64,000 bases of DNA from Paenibacillus oryzae (GTDB lineage Bacteria > Bacillota > Bacilli > Paenibacillales > Paenibacillaceae), in the NCBI RefSeq assembly GCF_001675045.1, contig NZ_LYPA01000064.1, positions 62,001 through 126,000 on the forward strand. Reading direction: 5' to 3'. The position numbers and the translations under genes are program-made. This document shows, piece by piece, positions 26,514-34,623 of this stretch. The notes beneath the pieces are model-generated. The model was not told the DNA's origin and did no database searches. It was given only the letters and a program-made list of their open reading frames with translations. Position 1 is the first letter of the stretch. Each line of letters opens with the position of its first letter.

Positions 26514-27383
26514 ATGAATACAGCAGCAAGCAACGCTATATCGGATTTACATGTATGTTTTTACGGAGCAGGCTCCATGTCGGAGGCGATTCTGCGGGGC
26601 ATGCTGCAAAAGAAGCTGCTGGCTCCCCAGCGCGTCTCTATGCTGAACCGCAGCGGCGGCGAAAGACTGGCCGAGCTGAAGCGCCTTTACAATGTAACTA
26701 CTCTTTTGGACGGAGGTTCAAAGGAAGAATTGCTCCGCGGGGCGGATATTATTTTCCTCGCAATGAAACCTAAGGATGCGGCAGAAGCGCTGACTCAGCT
26801 TAACGGCCTGCTATCCCCTGGAACGCTCATCATTTCCGTCATTGCAGGCTTGTCCATTGAAACGATGGCGTTTTTGCTGGGAGCCAGCCAGCCTATTGTA
26901 CGCTGCATGCCCAACACATCCAGCACCATTGGATTAGGTGCAACCGGCATTAGCTATTCCGCAGCGGTATCGCAGGAGCAGCGCGAAATAACGGAAACCA
27001 TTTTCAGCTCCTTTGGCATTCACGCCGTTGTGGAGGAGAAGCTGCAAGGGGCCATTACCGGCTTGTCCGGCAGCGGTCCCGCATATGTCTATTACTTTAT
27101 GGAGGCCATGATCGACGCGGCGAGCCAGCTTGGCATCGAACGCGAAACCGCGCATCGCCTTATTTTGCAGACCGTAACAGGAGCCGCCGAAATGGTTCGT
27201 TTGACGGGTGAAAAACCGGAGGAGCTGCGCCGCAAGGTGACCTCTCCGGGCGGCACGACACAAGCCGCTATAGAAGTGCTTTCGGATGGCGATTGGTCCG
27301 GCACCTTTATTAAAGCCATGTTCAGGGCTGCTGAACGCGCGGACGAGATGGGCCGGGATATTGAAAGGAGCGTTTCGAAATGA
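26514..27383 (+). CDS. proC: Pyrroline-5-carboxylate reductase
   Basis: ProC makes proline from pyrroline-5-carboxylate. The 289-residue protein has the Rossmann start CFYGAGSMSEAILRG, the QPIVRCMPNTSSTIGLGAT segment and the C-terminal signature ITGLSGSGPAYVYYFMEAM ... VTSPGGTTQAAIEVL. The ATG at 26514 follows TGGAGG; the frame opens five codons earlier. Its stop overlaps the mtnW start by four bases (ATGA), so translation of mtnW is probably coupled to proC. Having all three proline genes in one T-box operon is tidy; the coupling to a methionine-salvage gene is the unusual part. Confidence 0.96.
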   Translation: MNTAASNAISDLHVCFYGAGSMSEAILRGMLQKKLLAPQRVSMLNRSGGERLAELKRLYNVTTLLDGGSKEELLRGADIIFLAMKPKDAAEALTQLNGLLSPGTLIISVIAGLSIETMAFLLGASQPIVRCMPNTSSTIGLGATGISYSAAVSQEQREITETIFSSFGIHAVVEEKLQGAITGLSGSGPAYVYYFMEAMIDAASQLGIERETAHRLILQTVTGAAEMVRLTGEKPEELRRKVTSPGGTTQAAIEVLSDGDWSGTFIKAMFRAAERADEMGRDIERSVSK

Positions 27384-28612
27384 ATGGCGTATGCGTAGCG
27401 ACCTACCGCGCCTTTGATGATAAGGCCGACTTCCACAAAAAAGCGTTGTCCATTGCGGTTGGCTTAACCGTGGGAAGCTGGACGGAGCTGCCTGAGGCGC
27501 AAAAGGCGGAGATGGAAAAACATCTCGGTAAGGTTGTTTCCGTAGAGGTGTTTGAAGCACAGGATGGAGCAGCGGGAACCCGTTATGCCGATATTGCCAT
27601 CGCATATCCCGACATTAACTTCAGCCGCGACTTGCCCGCCCTGCTTGTTACCGTATTTGGCAAGCTGTCGATGGACGGAAAAATCCGGCTTATCGACCTT
27701 GAGGTTTCGCAGCATTTTGCCTCCGCTTTTCCAGGGCCGAAGTTTGGCCTGGAAGGCGTCCGCAATTTGCTGGGCGTTCACGACCGCCCCTTGCTCATGA
27801 GCATTTTCAAATCGGTGGTCGGTTATGACCTCGCTAATCTGCAGGAGCAATTTTACCGTCAAGCGTTAGGCGGCGTCGATCTGATCAAGGATGATGAAAT
27901 CCTGTTTGAAAACCCGCTGACTCCGCTGGAGAAGCGTGTTGAGGCTTGTATGGAGGCGGCAGCCAAGGCGCAGAGCGAAACGGGGCAAAAGCTGCTTTAT
28001 GCGGTCAACCTGACCGGCCCGACCTCCCGTCTTGCCGAACAGGCGCGCAAAGCCATTGCGGCTGGCGCTAACGCTTTGTTGTTTAATGTGCTGGCTTACG
28101 GCTTCGATGTGCTTCACGAGCTTAGCAGCGACCCCACTATTTCAGTGCCGATAGCGGCGCATCCTGCAATGGCAGGAGCGATTTACCCTTCTCCCCATTA
28201 CGGGATTAGCGCCTCCCTGCTGCTGGGCAAGCTAATGCGGCTGGCGGGAGCCGATCTTGTTTTGTTCCCTTCCCCTTACGGCTCGGTTGTGATGCCAAGG
28301 GAAGAAAATATGGCCGTCAAGGATGCTTTGCTAGCGCCGCTGCATGGGCTGAAAACCAGCTTCCCGGTGCCTTCGGCAGGCATTCATCCCGGCCTGGTTC
28401 CGCTTATTCTAAAGGACTTTGGCCGCGACGTTGTTGTTAACGCAGGCGGGGGCATTCACGGACATCCTGGCGGCACGGCTGCGGGCGGACGAGCCTTCCG
28501 CCAAGCGATTGACGCAGCAGGCGCAGGCATTCCGTTGCGTGAAGCCGCGTCTACTCCCGGTCACGAGGCACTATTGGCCGCAATTGAAGCATGGGGTGTC
28601 AGAGAGTCCTAA
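27380..28612 (+). CDS. mtnW: 2,3-Diketo-5-methylthiopentyl-1-phosphate enolase (RuBisCO-like)
   Basis: A 410-residue type IV RuBisCO-like protein of the methionine salvage pathway, which enolises diketo-methylthiopentyl phosphate. The RuBisCO-family lysine that is carbamylated lies in GGVDLIKDDEIL. Other family segments are GPKFGLEGVRNLLGV, YAVNLTGPTSRL, FPVPSAGIHPGLVP and VVNAGGGIHGHPGGTAAG. True carboxylase residues are not all present, so carbon fixation is not implied. The start overlaps proC (ATGA). mtnX follows 77 bases later. Expression probably follows the proline T-box unless an internal promoter exists. Confidence 0.95.
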   Translation: MNGVCVATYRAFDDKADFHKKALSIAVGLTVGSWTELPEAQKAEMEKHLGKVVSVEVFEAQDGAAGTRYADIAIAYPDINFSRDLPALLVTVFGKLSMDGKIRLIDLEVSQHFASAFPGPKFGLEGVRNLLGVHDRPLLMSIFKSVVGYDLANLQEQFYRQALGGVDLIKDDEILFENPLTPLEKRVEACMEAAAKAQSETGQKLLYAVNLTGPTSRLAEQARKAIAAGANALLFNVLAYGFDVLHELSSDPTISVPIAAHPAMAGAIYPSPHYGISASLLLGKLMRLAGADLVLFPSPYGSVVMPREENMAVKDALLAPLHGLKTSFPVPSAGIHPGLVPLILKDFGRDVVVNAGGGIHGHPGGTAAGGRAFRQAIDAAGAGIPLREAASTPGHEALLAAIEAWGVRES

Positions 28613-28689
28613 TGCCGCTCATTAGTCTCAACATAGCTCCAAAATAACACGGCTTGAGCTTGAATATGAAGAAGGAGATTCACTTTTAA

Positions 28690-29355
28690 ATGAAAAAGAA
28701 GGTTGTTTTTTGCGACTTTGACGGAACAATCACGGTTAATGACAATATTATCGCTATCATCAAACATTTTAACCCGGAGGGCTGGGAGCAGCTCGCACAA
28801 AAAGTAATTTCCACCGAGCTGTCTATCCGCAGCGGTGTTAGCGCCCTTTTTGCTCTCCTCCCTTCCTCTATGGAGCAAGAGGTGATTGATTTTGGCGTCT
28901 CCAATGCGGTCATTCGAGATGGCTTCCGTTCATTTCTTCAATATTGCGAAGCAAACGATATAGAGTTTTATGTGACCAGCGGCGGTATTGATTTTTTTGT
29001 GTATCCCGTCTTAAAGCCTTTTGACATTCCAAAGGATCATATCTATTACAACGGCAGCGACTTCAGCGGAGAACGCATCGCCATTACGTGGCCGCATCCT
29101 TGCGACGGACAATGCAGCAATGATTGCGGCATGTGCAAAACGACCATTATGCGCCGGTTTCCGGCGGAGGACTATACCCGCATCGTAATCGGCGACAGCG
29201 TAACCGATTTTGAAGGAGCCAAACTGGCTGACGTCATTTTCTCCCGCTCCCATTTAACAACGAAGTGCAAAGAGCTGGGATTAAGCCATACTGAATATGA
29301 AACCTTCCACGATATTATTGCGGCGCTGGAGAAAGAAAGGATGGAGCAAGCATGA
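28690..29355 (+). CDS. mtnX: 2-Hydroxy-3-keto-5-methylthiopentenyl-1-phosphate phosphatase
   Basis: A 221-residue HAD-family phosphatase. Motif I is VVFCDFDGTITVNDN (nucleophile Asp and acid/base Asp), motif II lies in FYVTSGGIDFFV, and motif IV is IVIGDSVTDFEGAKLAD. It carries a Cys-rich segment, CDGQCSNDCGMCKTTIM, found in MtnX proteins. It removes phosphate from the enol product of MtnW to give the acireductone precursor. GAAGGAG lies about 12 bases before the ATG, slightly far. Its stop overlaps mtnB by four bases, so the two are coupled. In many bacteria the MtnW+MtnX pair replaces the fused MtnC enzyme. Confidence 0.94.
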   Translation: MKKKVVFCDFDGTITVNDNIIAIIKHFNPEGWEQLAQKVISTELSIRSGVSALFALLPSSMEQEVIDFGVSNAVIRDGFRSFLQYCEANDIEFYVTSGGIDFFVYPVLKPFDIPKDHIYYNGSDFSGERIAITWPHPCDGQCSNDCGMCKTTIMRRFPAEDYTRIVIGDSVTDFEGAKLADVIFSRSHLTTKCKELGLSHTEYETFHDIIAALEKERMEQA

Positions 29356-30005
29356 GCTTCCAAAGTGTTACAACCGAGCAAAAGCAAGCGGCGCTCCAAG
29401 AATTGAGATCCGTCAAGGAGCTTTTTGCCGGACGAGGCTGGTTTCCCGGTACAAGCGGCAATTTGTCGGTGCGGGTTGGCGATTATCGCCCCGACGAGTT
29501 TCATTTTGCCATAACCGCAAGCGGCAAGGACAAAACGGTGCATACGCCGGAGGACTATCTGTTTGTCGACCAGACCGGAAAGCCCGCCGAAGCAACAAGC
29601 CTGAAACCCTCCGCTGAAACGCTGATCCATTGTGAAATTTACCGGTTGACCGGAGCAGGCGCCATTTTTCATGTGCACACCGTCTTTAATAATGTCATTT
29701 CGGAGTATTTCTGGGATCGTGGAAGCGTGCCTGCTGTTGGCGTAGAATTAATTAAAGGGTTTAACATATGGGATGAGGAAGCGGAAATACAAATTCCGAT
29801 TGTATCCAATTATGCCCACATCCCTTCCATCGTACCGGAAATAACGGAACGCTTCGATAGCCGCATACCCGGCATTTTGCTGCGCAAGCATGGCATATAT
29901 GCGTGGGGAGCCAACGCTTTTGAAGCCAAGCGCCATCTGGAGGCGTTTGAGTTTATTTTCGAATATGTATACCGGCTGGAGCTGCTGAAAAGCGGCAAGG
30001 CTTAA
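29352..30005 (+). CDS. mtnB: Methylthioribulose-1-phosphate dehydratase
   Basis: A 217-residue class II aldolase-family zinc enzyme that dehydrates methylthioribulose-1-phosphate. Family segments are FAGRGWFPGTSGNLSVRV, FAITASGKDK, LKPSAETLIHCEIYR, the zinc ligands in AIFHVHTVFNNV, and a third His in LRKHGIYAWG. Its start overlaps mtnX by four bases. The next pathway enzyme, the acireductone dioxygenase MtnD, is not encoded here, nor are MtnK or MtnA, so the pathway must be completed elsewhere. The operon ends at the large hairpin at 30063-30167. Confidence 0.95.
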   Translation: MSFQSVTTEQKQAALQELRSVKELFAGRGWFPGTSGNLSVRVGDYRPDEFHFAITASGKDKTVHTPEDYLFVDQTGKPAEATSLKPSAETLIHCEIYRLTGAGAIFHVHTVFNNVISEYFWDRGSVPAVGVELIKGFNIWDEEAEIQIPIVSNYAHIPSIVPEITERFDSRIPGILLRKHGIYAWGANAFEAKRHLEAFEFIFEYVYRLELLKSGKA

Positions 30006-30062
30006 AAATACGGCATATATACGGCATAGGTTAACATTTGGCCATCATGTTTGAGAAGCAGC

Positions 30063-30167
30063 AAAAGGGGTTATCCGAAAAGTCTGTTACGGTGAATAAT
30101 TAATCAGCAAAACCGGTACCTGCTGATAATTATTCGTTCCGCTTTACTTTTCGGATAGCCCCTTTTT
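30063..30167. terminator. Long two-tier palindrome between mtnB and dnaD
   Basis: AAAAGGGGTTATCCGAAAAGT (30063-30083) pairs with 30146-30166 with one wobble, and an inner arm GAATAATTAATCAGCA (30094-30109) pairs with 30121-30135 with one bulge. The loop contains GGTACC. The two flanking genes converge here and T-runs lie on both sides, so it can terminate both transcripts. Its size (105 bases) and near-perfect symmetry go beyond an ordinary terminator. Confidence 0.8.
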
Positions 30168-30194
30168 ACTACTGGCATTATAGTAGAGCGAGCC

Positions 30195-30881
30195 TTAACC
30201 GCGCCCGCCATGAAACTTGCTTGCATGAGCTCTTGCTTCCTCAGCATTGGTTATCCGATTGCGGCTCCATTCCATCAGGATGCGATCGATATAACGCAAG
30301 CTCAGCTTTCCGGCAAAAACAGATTCCTTGAGAGCAAATAAAATAATTTCCTCTGAATAGTTGTCCTGATCCAGCCAGGCGCTAATGGTTTCGCATTCCA
30401 TTGGCGAGAGCAGCCGGCCAAACTCCTGCTCAAAAACGGAAAATAAATTGGTGTCCGGCTTTGGTTTGGTTTTTCGCATAGTGGTGGACTCGGATGACTT
30501 TCGCGCTTCGCGCTTTCGAGCCGTTTCCCATTCCGCTGCCTTCATCAGCCACCCGCTCCAATTATAACGCTCCCCCTGAATCCCCGTGCCAGGCTCTACA
30601 AAATCGTCAATGCTCAAAAAACCATCCTTGATCAGCCGCCCCAGCCAGCCTTCAACCTGGCGGGATGTGCTCCCCATTACCTCGGCAAGCTCGACCGGCG
30701 TTGGAAAGTCATTGCCTTCGCCCTCCGAGCAAATCAGAATTTGCAGCAGCAGCATAACCTCCGAATGGTTCAGCCCAAGCTCAGCCGCGCTTTTAAGAAG
30801 CAAGGAGGGCAGGTATACCCCCCGCCCTCCAAGCGCCGCAGCCATGCCATGAGTATATGCCTTCCATAAATCATCGCTCAA
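30195..30881 (-). CDS. dnaD: DnaD-domain replication initiation protein
   Basis: A 228-residue protein with an N-terminal winged-helix domain (about 1-100, LLQILICSEGEGNDFPTPVE, LAEVMGSTSRQVEGWLGRLI) and a C-terminal DnaD/DnaB_2 domain (about 140-215, NLFSVFEQEFGRLLSPMECE, YIDRILMEWSRNRITN ending with the YxxxI-type motif). It assists DnaA and helicase loading at oriC and in restart. The middle (about 115-140) is Lys/Arg/Ser-rich and probably flexible. In B. subtilis dnaD sits directly before nth; here 18 kb of other genes separate them. It is preceded by ackA on the same strand with a 50-base gap. Confidence 0.93.
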   Translation of the reverse strand: MSDDLWKAYTHGMAAALGGRGVYLPSLLLKSAAELGLNHSEVMLLLQILICSEGEGNDFPTPVELAEVMGSTSRQVEGWLGRLIKDGFLSIDDFVEPGTGIQGERYNWSGWLMKAAEWETARKREARKSSESTTMRKTKPKPDTNLFSVFEQEFGRLLSPMECETISAWLDQDNYSEEIILFALKESVFAGKLSLRYIDRILMEWSRNRITNAEEARAHASKFHGGRG

Positions 30882-30932
30882 GACTGCATCCTCCCCCGCC
30901 TAAAACGGCATAATCAGCACGGAATCCGGCAT

Positions 30933-32141
30933 TTATTTCGAAGCGTTCTGTACCAGCTCAAACGTGTCTCTTGCAATCAGCAGCTCTTCGTTGGTTGGCA
31001 CAACCAGCACTTTAACCCGTGAAGCCGCCGTTGAAATTTCTCTGGCTTCTTTGCTGCGAATAGCATTTTTTTCATCATCCAGCTCAATGCCAAGGAACGT
31101 AATCCCTTTGCACACAGCTTCACGAAGCACGGAGGAGTTTTCGCCAACGCCCGCTGTAAAAATTAGCGTATCGATGCCGTTCATCGCAGCAGCGTAAGCT
31201 CCAATATATTTACGAACCCGGTAGACATACATATCAAAAGCCAGCTTGGCATTTTCGTCGCCTTCGTTCATGGCGTCGATCACTTCTCGCATATCGCTGC
31301 TAACGCCGGAGATAGCCATCATGCCGCTGTGCTTGTTCAGCATGGAGTTAACCTCGCTCAGCGTAAGCTCCTCCTTGCCCATAACAAAAGGAACGATAGC
31401 AGGATCGATATCGCCGCTTCTGGTTCCCATCATCAGACCTTCCAGCGGAGTCATGCCCATGCTGGTGTCATACGATTTGCCGTCCAGAATAGCTGTCACG
31501 CTTGCGCCATTGCCGATATGGCAAGTGACCATCTTCAGCTCGTTAAGCGGCTTTTTCAGGTAGCTTGCAGCTACGTCGCTGACGTAGGCATGCGAAGTGC
31601 CGTGGAAGCCGTAGCGGCGAATTTTGTGACGGCGGTACAATACCTTCGGAATAGGGTAAAGGTACGACGAGGCCGGCATCGTTTGGTGGAATGCCGTATC
31701 GAATACGACCGCTTGCGGCACGTTCGGCAGATTGTTGTCGACCGCGGTGATCCCCATCATATGGGCAGGGTTGTGCAGCGGCGCCAGGTCAAACAGTCTT
31801 TTGATTTCATTTTTGACTTCAGCAGTAACCAATACCGAATTTTTGAACACCTCGCCGCCGTGTACGATGCGGTGGCCGACTGCGTCGATTTCGTCCATGG
31901 ACGAAATCACGCCGTGTTCATCATGAGTCAGCATGTCAATGACGCGTTTGACGGCTGTGACATGATCCAGAATTTCGCTGACGTCGCGAACCTCCGGCTT
32001 GCCGGTTGGCTCATGCGTTACGATGGAGGAATCCATGCCGATTCGTTCCACGCGGCCGCTTGCAAGCACGGATTCATCTGTCATATTGTAGAGCTGGTAT
32101 TTCAGCGACGAGCTGCCAGCATTAATAACTAGTACTTTCAT
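30933..32141 (-). CDS. ackA: Acetate kinase
   Basis: AckA interconverts acetyl phosphate + ADP and acetate + ATP. The 402-residue ASKHA-fold protein starts MKVLVINAGSSSLKYQLYNM and shows GHRIVHGG, FDTAFHQTMP, GFHGTSHAYV, HIGNGASVTAI, DTSMGMTPLEGLMMGTRSGD and FTAGVGENS, all textbook. Its ATG shares a base with the hbd stop (TAATG), so it is translationally coupled to a 3-hydroxyacyl-CoA dehydrogenase. Coupling with hbd rather than pta is unusual and suggests the pair works in acyl-CoA or overflow metabolism, which is inference. No clear CcpA site was found immediately upstream of the operon. Confidence 0.97.
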   Translation of the reverse strand: MKVLVINAGSSSLKYQLYNMTDESVLASGRVERIGMDSSIVTHEPTGKPEVRDVSEILDHVTAVKRVIDMLTHDEHGVISSMDEIDAVGHRIVHGGEVFKNSVLVTAEVKNEIKRLFDLAPLHNPAHMMGITAVDNNLPNVPQAVVFDTAFHQTMPASSYLYPIPKVLYRRHKIRRYGFHGTSHAYVSDVAASYLKKPLNELKMVTCHIGNGASVTAILDGKSYDTSMGMTPLEGLMMGTRSGDIDPAIVPFVMGKEELTLSEVNSMLNKHSGMMAISGVSSDMREVIDAMNEGDENAKLAFDMYVYRVRKYIGAYAAAMNGIDTLIFTAGVGENSSVLREAVCKGITFLGIELDDEKNAIRSKEAREISTAASRVKVLVVPTNEELLIARDTFELVQNASK

Positions 32142-33010
32142 TAGATTCGATCCCCATCCTTGTCATAGTGGAAAAAGCCGTAACCCGTTTTAACGCCAAG
32201 ATGTCCTGCGCGCACCATTTTTTTCAACACGATGGAAGGACGATATTTCAGCTCGCCGTATTCGCGGAACATATTTTCCATCGCAGCAAGCACGGAATCC
32301 AGACCGAAGCGGTCCGCCATTTCAAACGGCCCATGCTGGAAGCTGTAACCGGTTCTCATGGCATTATCAATATCCTCGGCTGACGCAACGCCTTCCTCAA
32401 GCACATGCAGTGCTTCGTTGATCAACAAGCAAATAAGCCTTGTTGTCACAAAGCCCGGCGATTCAAATACCATTATTCCGTTTTTGTGAATGATTTCTTC
32501 TACAAAATATTTCGTTTGTGCAAACGTATCGTCCGATGTTTTTAAGCCGCGCACAATTTCAACCAAATCAATTTTGGAGACGGGATATATGAAGTGAAGC
32601 CCGATTACCCTTTGCGGAAAGCGTGTTGCGCTTGCCAGCTCCGTCAGGCTGAGTGTTGAAGTATTGCTTGCCAGTATGGTGTTTTCCTTGCAAATATCAT
32701 CCAGACGCCGGAAAACTTCTTTTTTCGCTTCCAAATCCTCCGAAATGGTCTCGATCACAAGCTCGCAGCTAGCTAGCTCCTCGTACGTGATAGCAGCATG
32801 AATACGGGACAGGATTAATTTTTTCTCTGTGCCTGTCAGCGCCCATTTTTCAATTTGCTTGTCCAGGTTGATTTCAACCATGCTCATGCCGTAAGACAGT
32901 CTTTCGTTTGTTCTCTCGATGACGACGACATCAAGTCCCTTTGCGGCAAGCATTTCAGAAATGCCTTGCCCCATCGTTCCTAATCCAATAACGCCAACTT
33001 TCTTTATCAT
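32141..33010 (-). CDS. hbd: 3-Hydroxyacyl-CoA (3-hydroxybutyryl-CoA) dehydrogenase
   Basis: A 289-residue NAD-dependent enzyme. The Rossmann motif KVGVIGLGTMGQGISEMLA is at the N-terminus; catalytic residues lie in LHFIYPVSKIDLVEIV (His) and the Glu/Asn segments, and the C-terminal dimer domain contains LICLLINEALHVLEEGVA, NAMRTGYSFQHGPFEMAD and LGVKTGYGFFHYD. It matches short-chain hydroxyacyl-CoA dehydrogenases such as Hbd or MmgB. The ATG at 33010 gives the family's natural start, but the nearest GGGAG is 12 bases away; a TTG three codons earlier is possible. A TATAAT box lies at 33050-33055 (minus strand), so the hbd-ackA promoter is just after the previous terminator. Confidence 0.93.
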   Translation of the reverse strand: MIKKVGVIGLGTMGQGISEMLAAKGLDVVVIERTNERLSYGMSMVEINLDKQIEKWALTGTEKKLILSRIHAAITYEELASCELVIETISEDLEAKKEVFRRLDDICKENTILASNTSTLSLTELASATRFPQRVIGLHFIYPVSKIDLVEIVRGLKTSDDTFAQTKYFVEEIIHKNGIMVFESPGFVTTRLICLLINEALHVLEEGVASAEDIDNAMRTGYSFQHGPFEMADRFGLDSVLAAMENMFREYGELKYRPSIVLKKMVRAGHLGVKTGYGFFHYDKDGDRI

Positions 33011-33067
33011 ATGCAGCAACTGCTCCCTCTGGATTGAGATTTCTCTACTATTATAACGGATTTTCGA

Positions 33068-33096
33068 CAAAAAAGAAGACGAACCTGAGGTCCGCC
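33068..33096 (-). terminator. Terminator after the FtsH-like gene
   Basis: On the minus strand GGCGGACC-TCA-GGTTCGTC forms an eight-pair stem (33078-33096, two G-U pairs) followed by TTCTTTTTT. The stem follows the protease stop by 33 bases. Confidence 0.85.
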
Positions 33097-33129
33097 TTTA
33101 AATTGTAATAATGTAACCGTTTTTATTGC

Positions 33130-34623
33130 TTATACCGCCACATTTTGCGCCAAGAGCTCTCTAAAACGGCTTCCATTCAGATTTTCTTCCTTCAGCAATT
33201 CCGGAAGCGATAACTGAAAAACGTCACGATGACGCTCCAGCCTTTCCTTCGTTTCCGCCATCAGCCCATCCAGAATCGAAGAAGTAATTTCCGCCCAGCG
33301 ATCCGGTGTCATCATCGTTGAATCTATAATGCCCAGTTCCGTCAAGCCGCATTCCACCAAATGCTTGACGATGCCGACCGCCTGATCGAAATCGCCGCGC
33401 GAGCCAGTGCTCCGTTCACCGTAAAACATCTCTTCCGCTGCGGCTCCGCCCAGCGCAATCATAATCTGCTCGTGCAAATATTGTTTGCTGTACAGGTATT
33501 GATCCTGCAGCGGCTGATGCCGCACATAACCTAACGTTCCGCCCCGCGGCGATAGCGCTACCTGCGAGACACTTCCGGGACGCAGCGTTTCGGCCGCGAT
33601 TGCGTGGCCCAGCTCATGCAGGGCAACCCTTTTGCGCTCGTCAGGCGATGTTTCCTTATCGCTTCTTTCACCCAGCATCACCTTATCAATCGCCATAGTC
33701 ATATGCAGCTTTCCGATTTCCTCCAGATCCTCCCGCATCGCATAAATGGCGGCTTCGTTCATAACGGACTCCAATTGCGCGCCCGAGAAGCTGAAGGTTT
33801 GCTCCGCAACTTCATCTAAATCCACCGAGCTGTCAAGCTGCTTGTTGGCGGCATGAATGCCAAGAATATGGCGCCGGCCCTTTCGGTCGGGCAAATCCAC
33901 GGTAATATGACGGTCGAAACGGCCGGGACGCAGCAAGGCGCTATCCAGCATTTCCTTGCGGTTTGTTGCCGCAATAAGCAAAATGCGCGGATTCTCATTG
34001 CCGTGGATGCCGTCCATTTCTGTAAGCAGCTGATTCAAGGTCTGGTCATATTCACGCTGCTGGCCGCCGTCGCGCTTGCCGCCAATCACTTCAATTTCGT
34101 CGATAAAAATAACCGCGCTGCCTTTGCCTTCTTTTTTTGCTTTGGTGCGCGCTTCCCGAAACAGGTCGCGAATCCGGCCGGCGCCCACGCCGACGTACAT
34201 CTCTACAAATTCGCTTCCTGAAGCCGTAAGGTATACCGAGTCGGTATATTGAGCCGCCGCTTTAGCAAGCAGTGTTTTGCCCGTTCCTGGAGGGCCTGCC
34301 AGCAGGATGCCTTTAAGCGGCCGTATACCCAGCTTGGCAATCTGCTCGCGCTTTACCAGAAAATCGAGAGCTTCCACAAGCTCTGTCTTGGCGCGGTCCT
34401 GTCCCCCTATCGACTCAAAAGTGAATGTCGAGCTTACGGGAAGCTGTCGGCCGTTTTTACCCGGCATAGCCGCCAATCGTCCACGACCTTTGGAAGCAAA
34501 AGCAACGCCCGCTCCAAGACAGACAAGCAAAAGCACGGGAACAACATTTACCCCGATATATGCAAGGAACAATAATAAAGCCGCTGCTCCGCCGATCAAA
34601 AGCTCTATACCGTATTTACGCAT
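33130..34623 (-). CDS. Short FtsH-like membrane AAA metalloprotease
   Basis: A 497-residue FtsH paralogue. Two hydrophobic helices (about 7-24 and 27-43) are separated by only a few residues, so the extracytoplasmic domain of true FtsH is missing. Then come the AAA domain (about 60-310: FESIGGQDRAKTEL, Walker A LAGPPGTGKT, Walker B AVIFIDEIE, second-region ATNRKEMLDSALLRPGRFDR) and an M41 protease domain (HELGHAIAAE zinc site, third ligand in STGSRGDFDQA). The pore motif reads FVEMYVGVGAGR, as in FtsH. All catalytic residues are present, so it should be active against membrane or cytoplasmic substrates. It overlaps the preceding single-pass membrane protein gene by eight bases, suggesting a functional pair. 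It is distinct from YjoB, which lacks the zinc motif. Confidence 0.88.
   Translation of the reverse strand: MRKYGIELLIGGAAALLLFLAYIGVNVVPVLLLVCLGAGVAFASKGRGRLAAMPGKNGRQLPVSSTFTFESIGGQDRAKTELVEALDFLVKREQIAKLGIRPLKGILLAGPPGTGKTLLAKAAAQYTDSVYLTASGSEFVEMYVGVGAGRIRDLFREARTKAKKEGKGSAVIFIDEIEVIGGKRDGGQQREYDQTLNQLLTEMDGIHGNENPRILLIAATNRKEMLDSALLRPGRFDRHITVDLPDRKGRRHILGIHAANKQLDSSVDLDEVAEQTFSFSGAQLESVMNEAAIYAMREDLEEIGKLHMTMAIDKVMLGERSDKETSPDERKRVALHELGHAIAAETLRPGSVSQVALSPRGGTLGYVRHQPLQDQYLYSKQYLHEQIMIALGGAAAEEMFYGERSTGSRGDFDQAVGIVKHLVECGLTELGIIDSTMMTPDRWAEITSSILDGLMAETKERLERHRDVFQLSLPELLKEENLNGSRFRELLAQNVAV

Noticed and set aside
27380-28612. True RuBisCO for carbon fixation
   Set aside because: Sequence and neighbours (mtnX, mtnB) identify the MtnW RuBisCO-like enolase.
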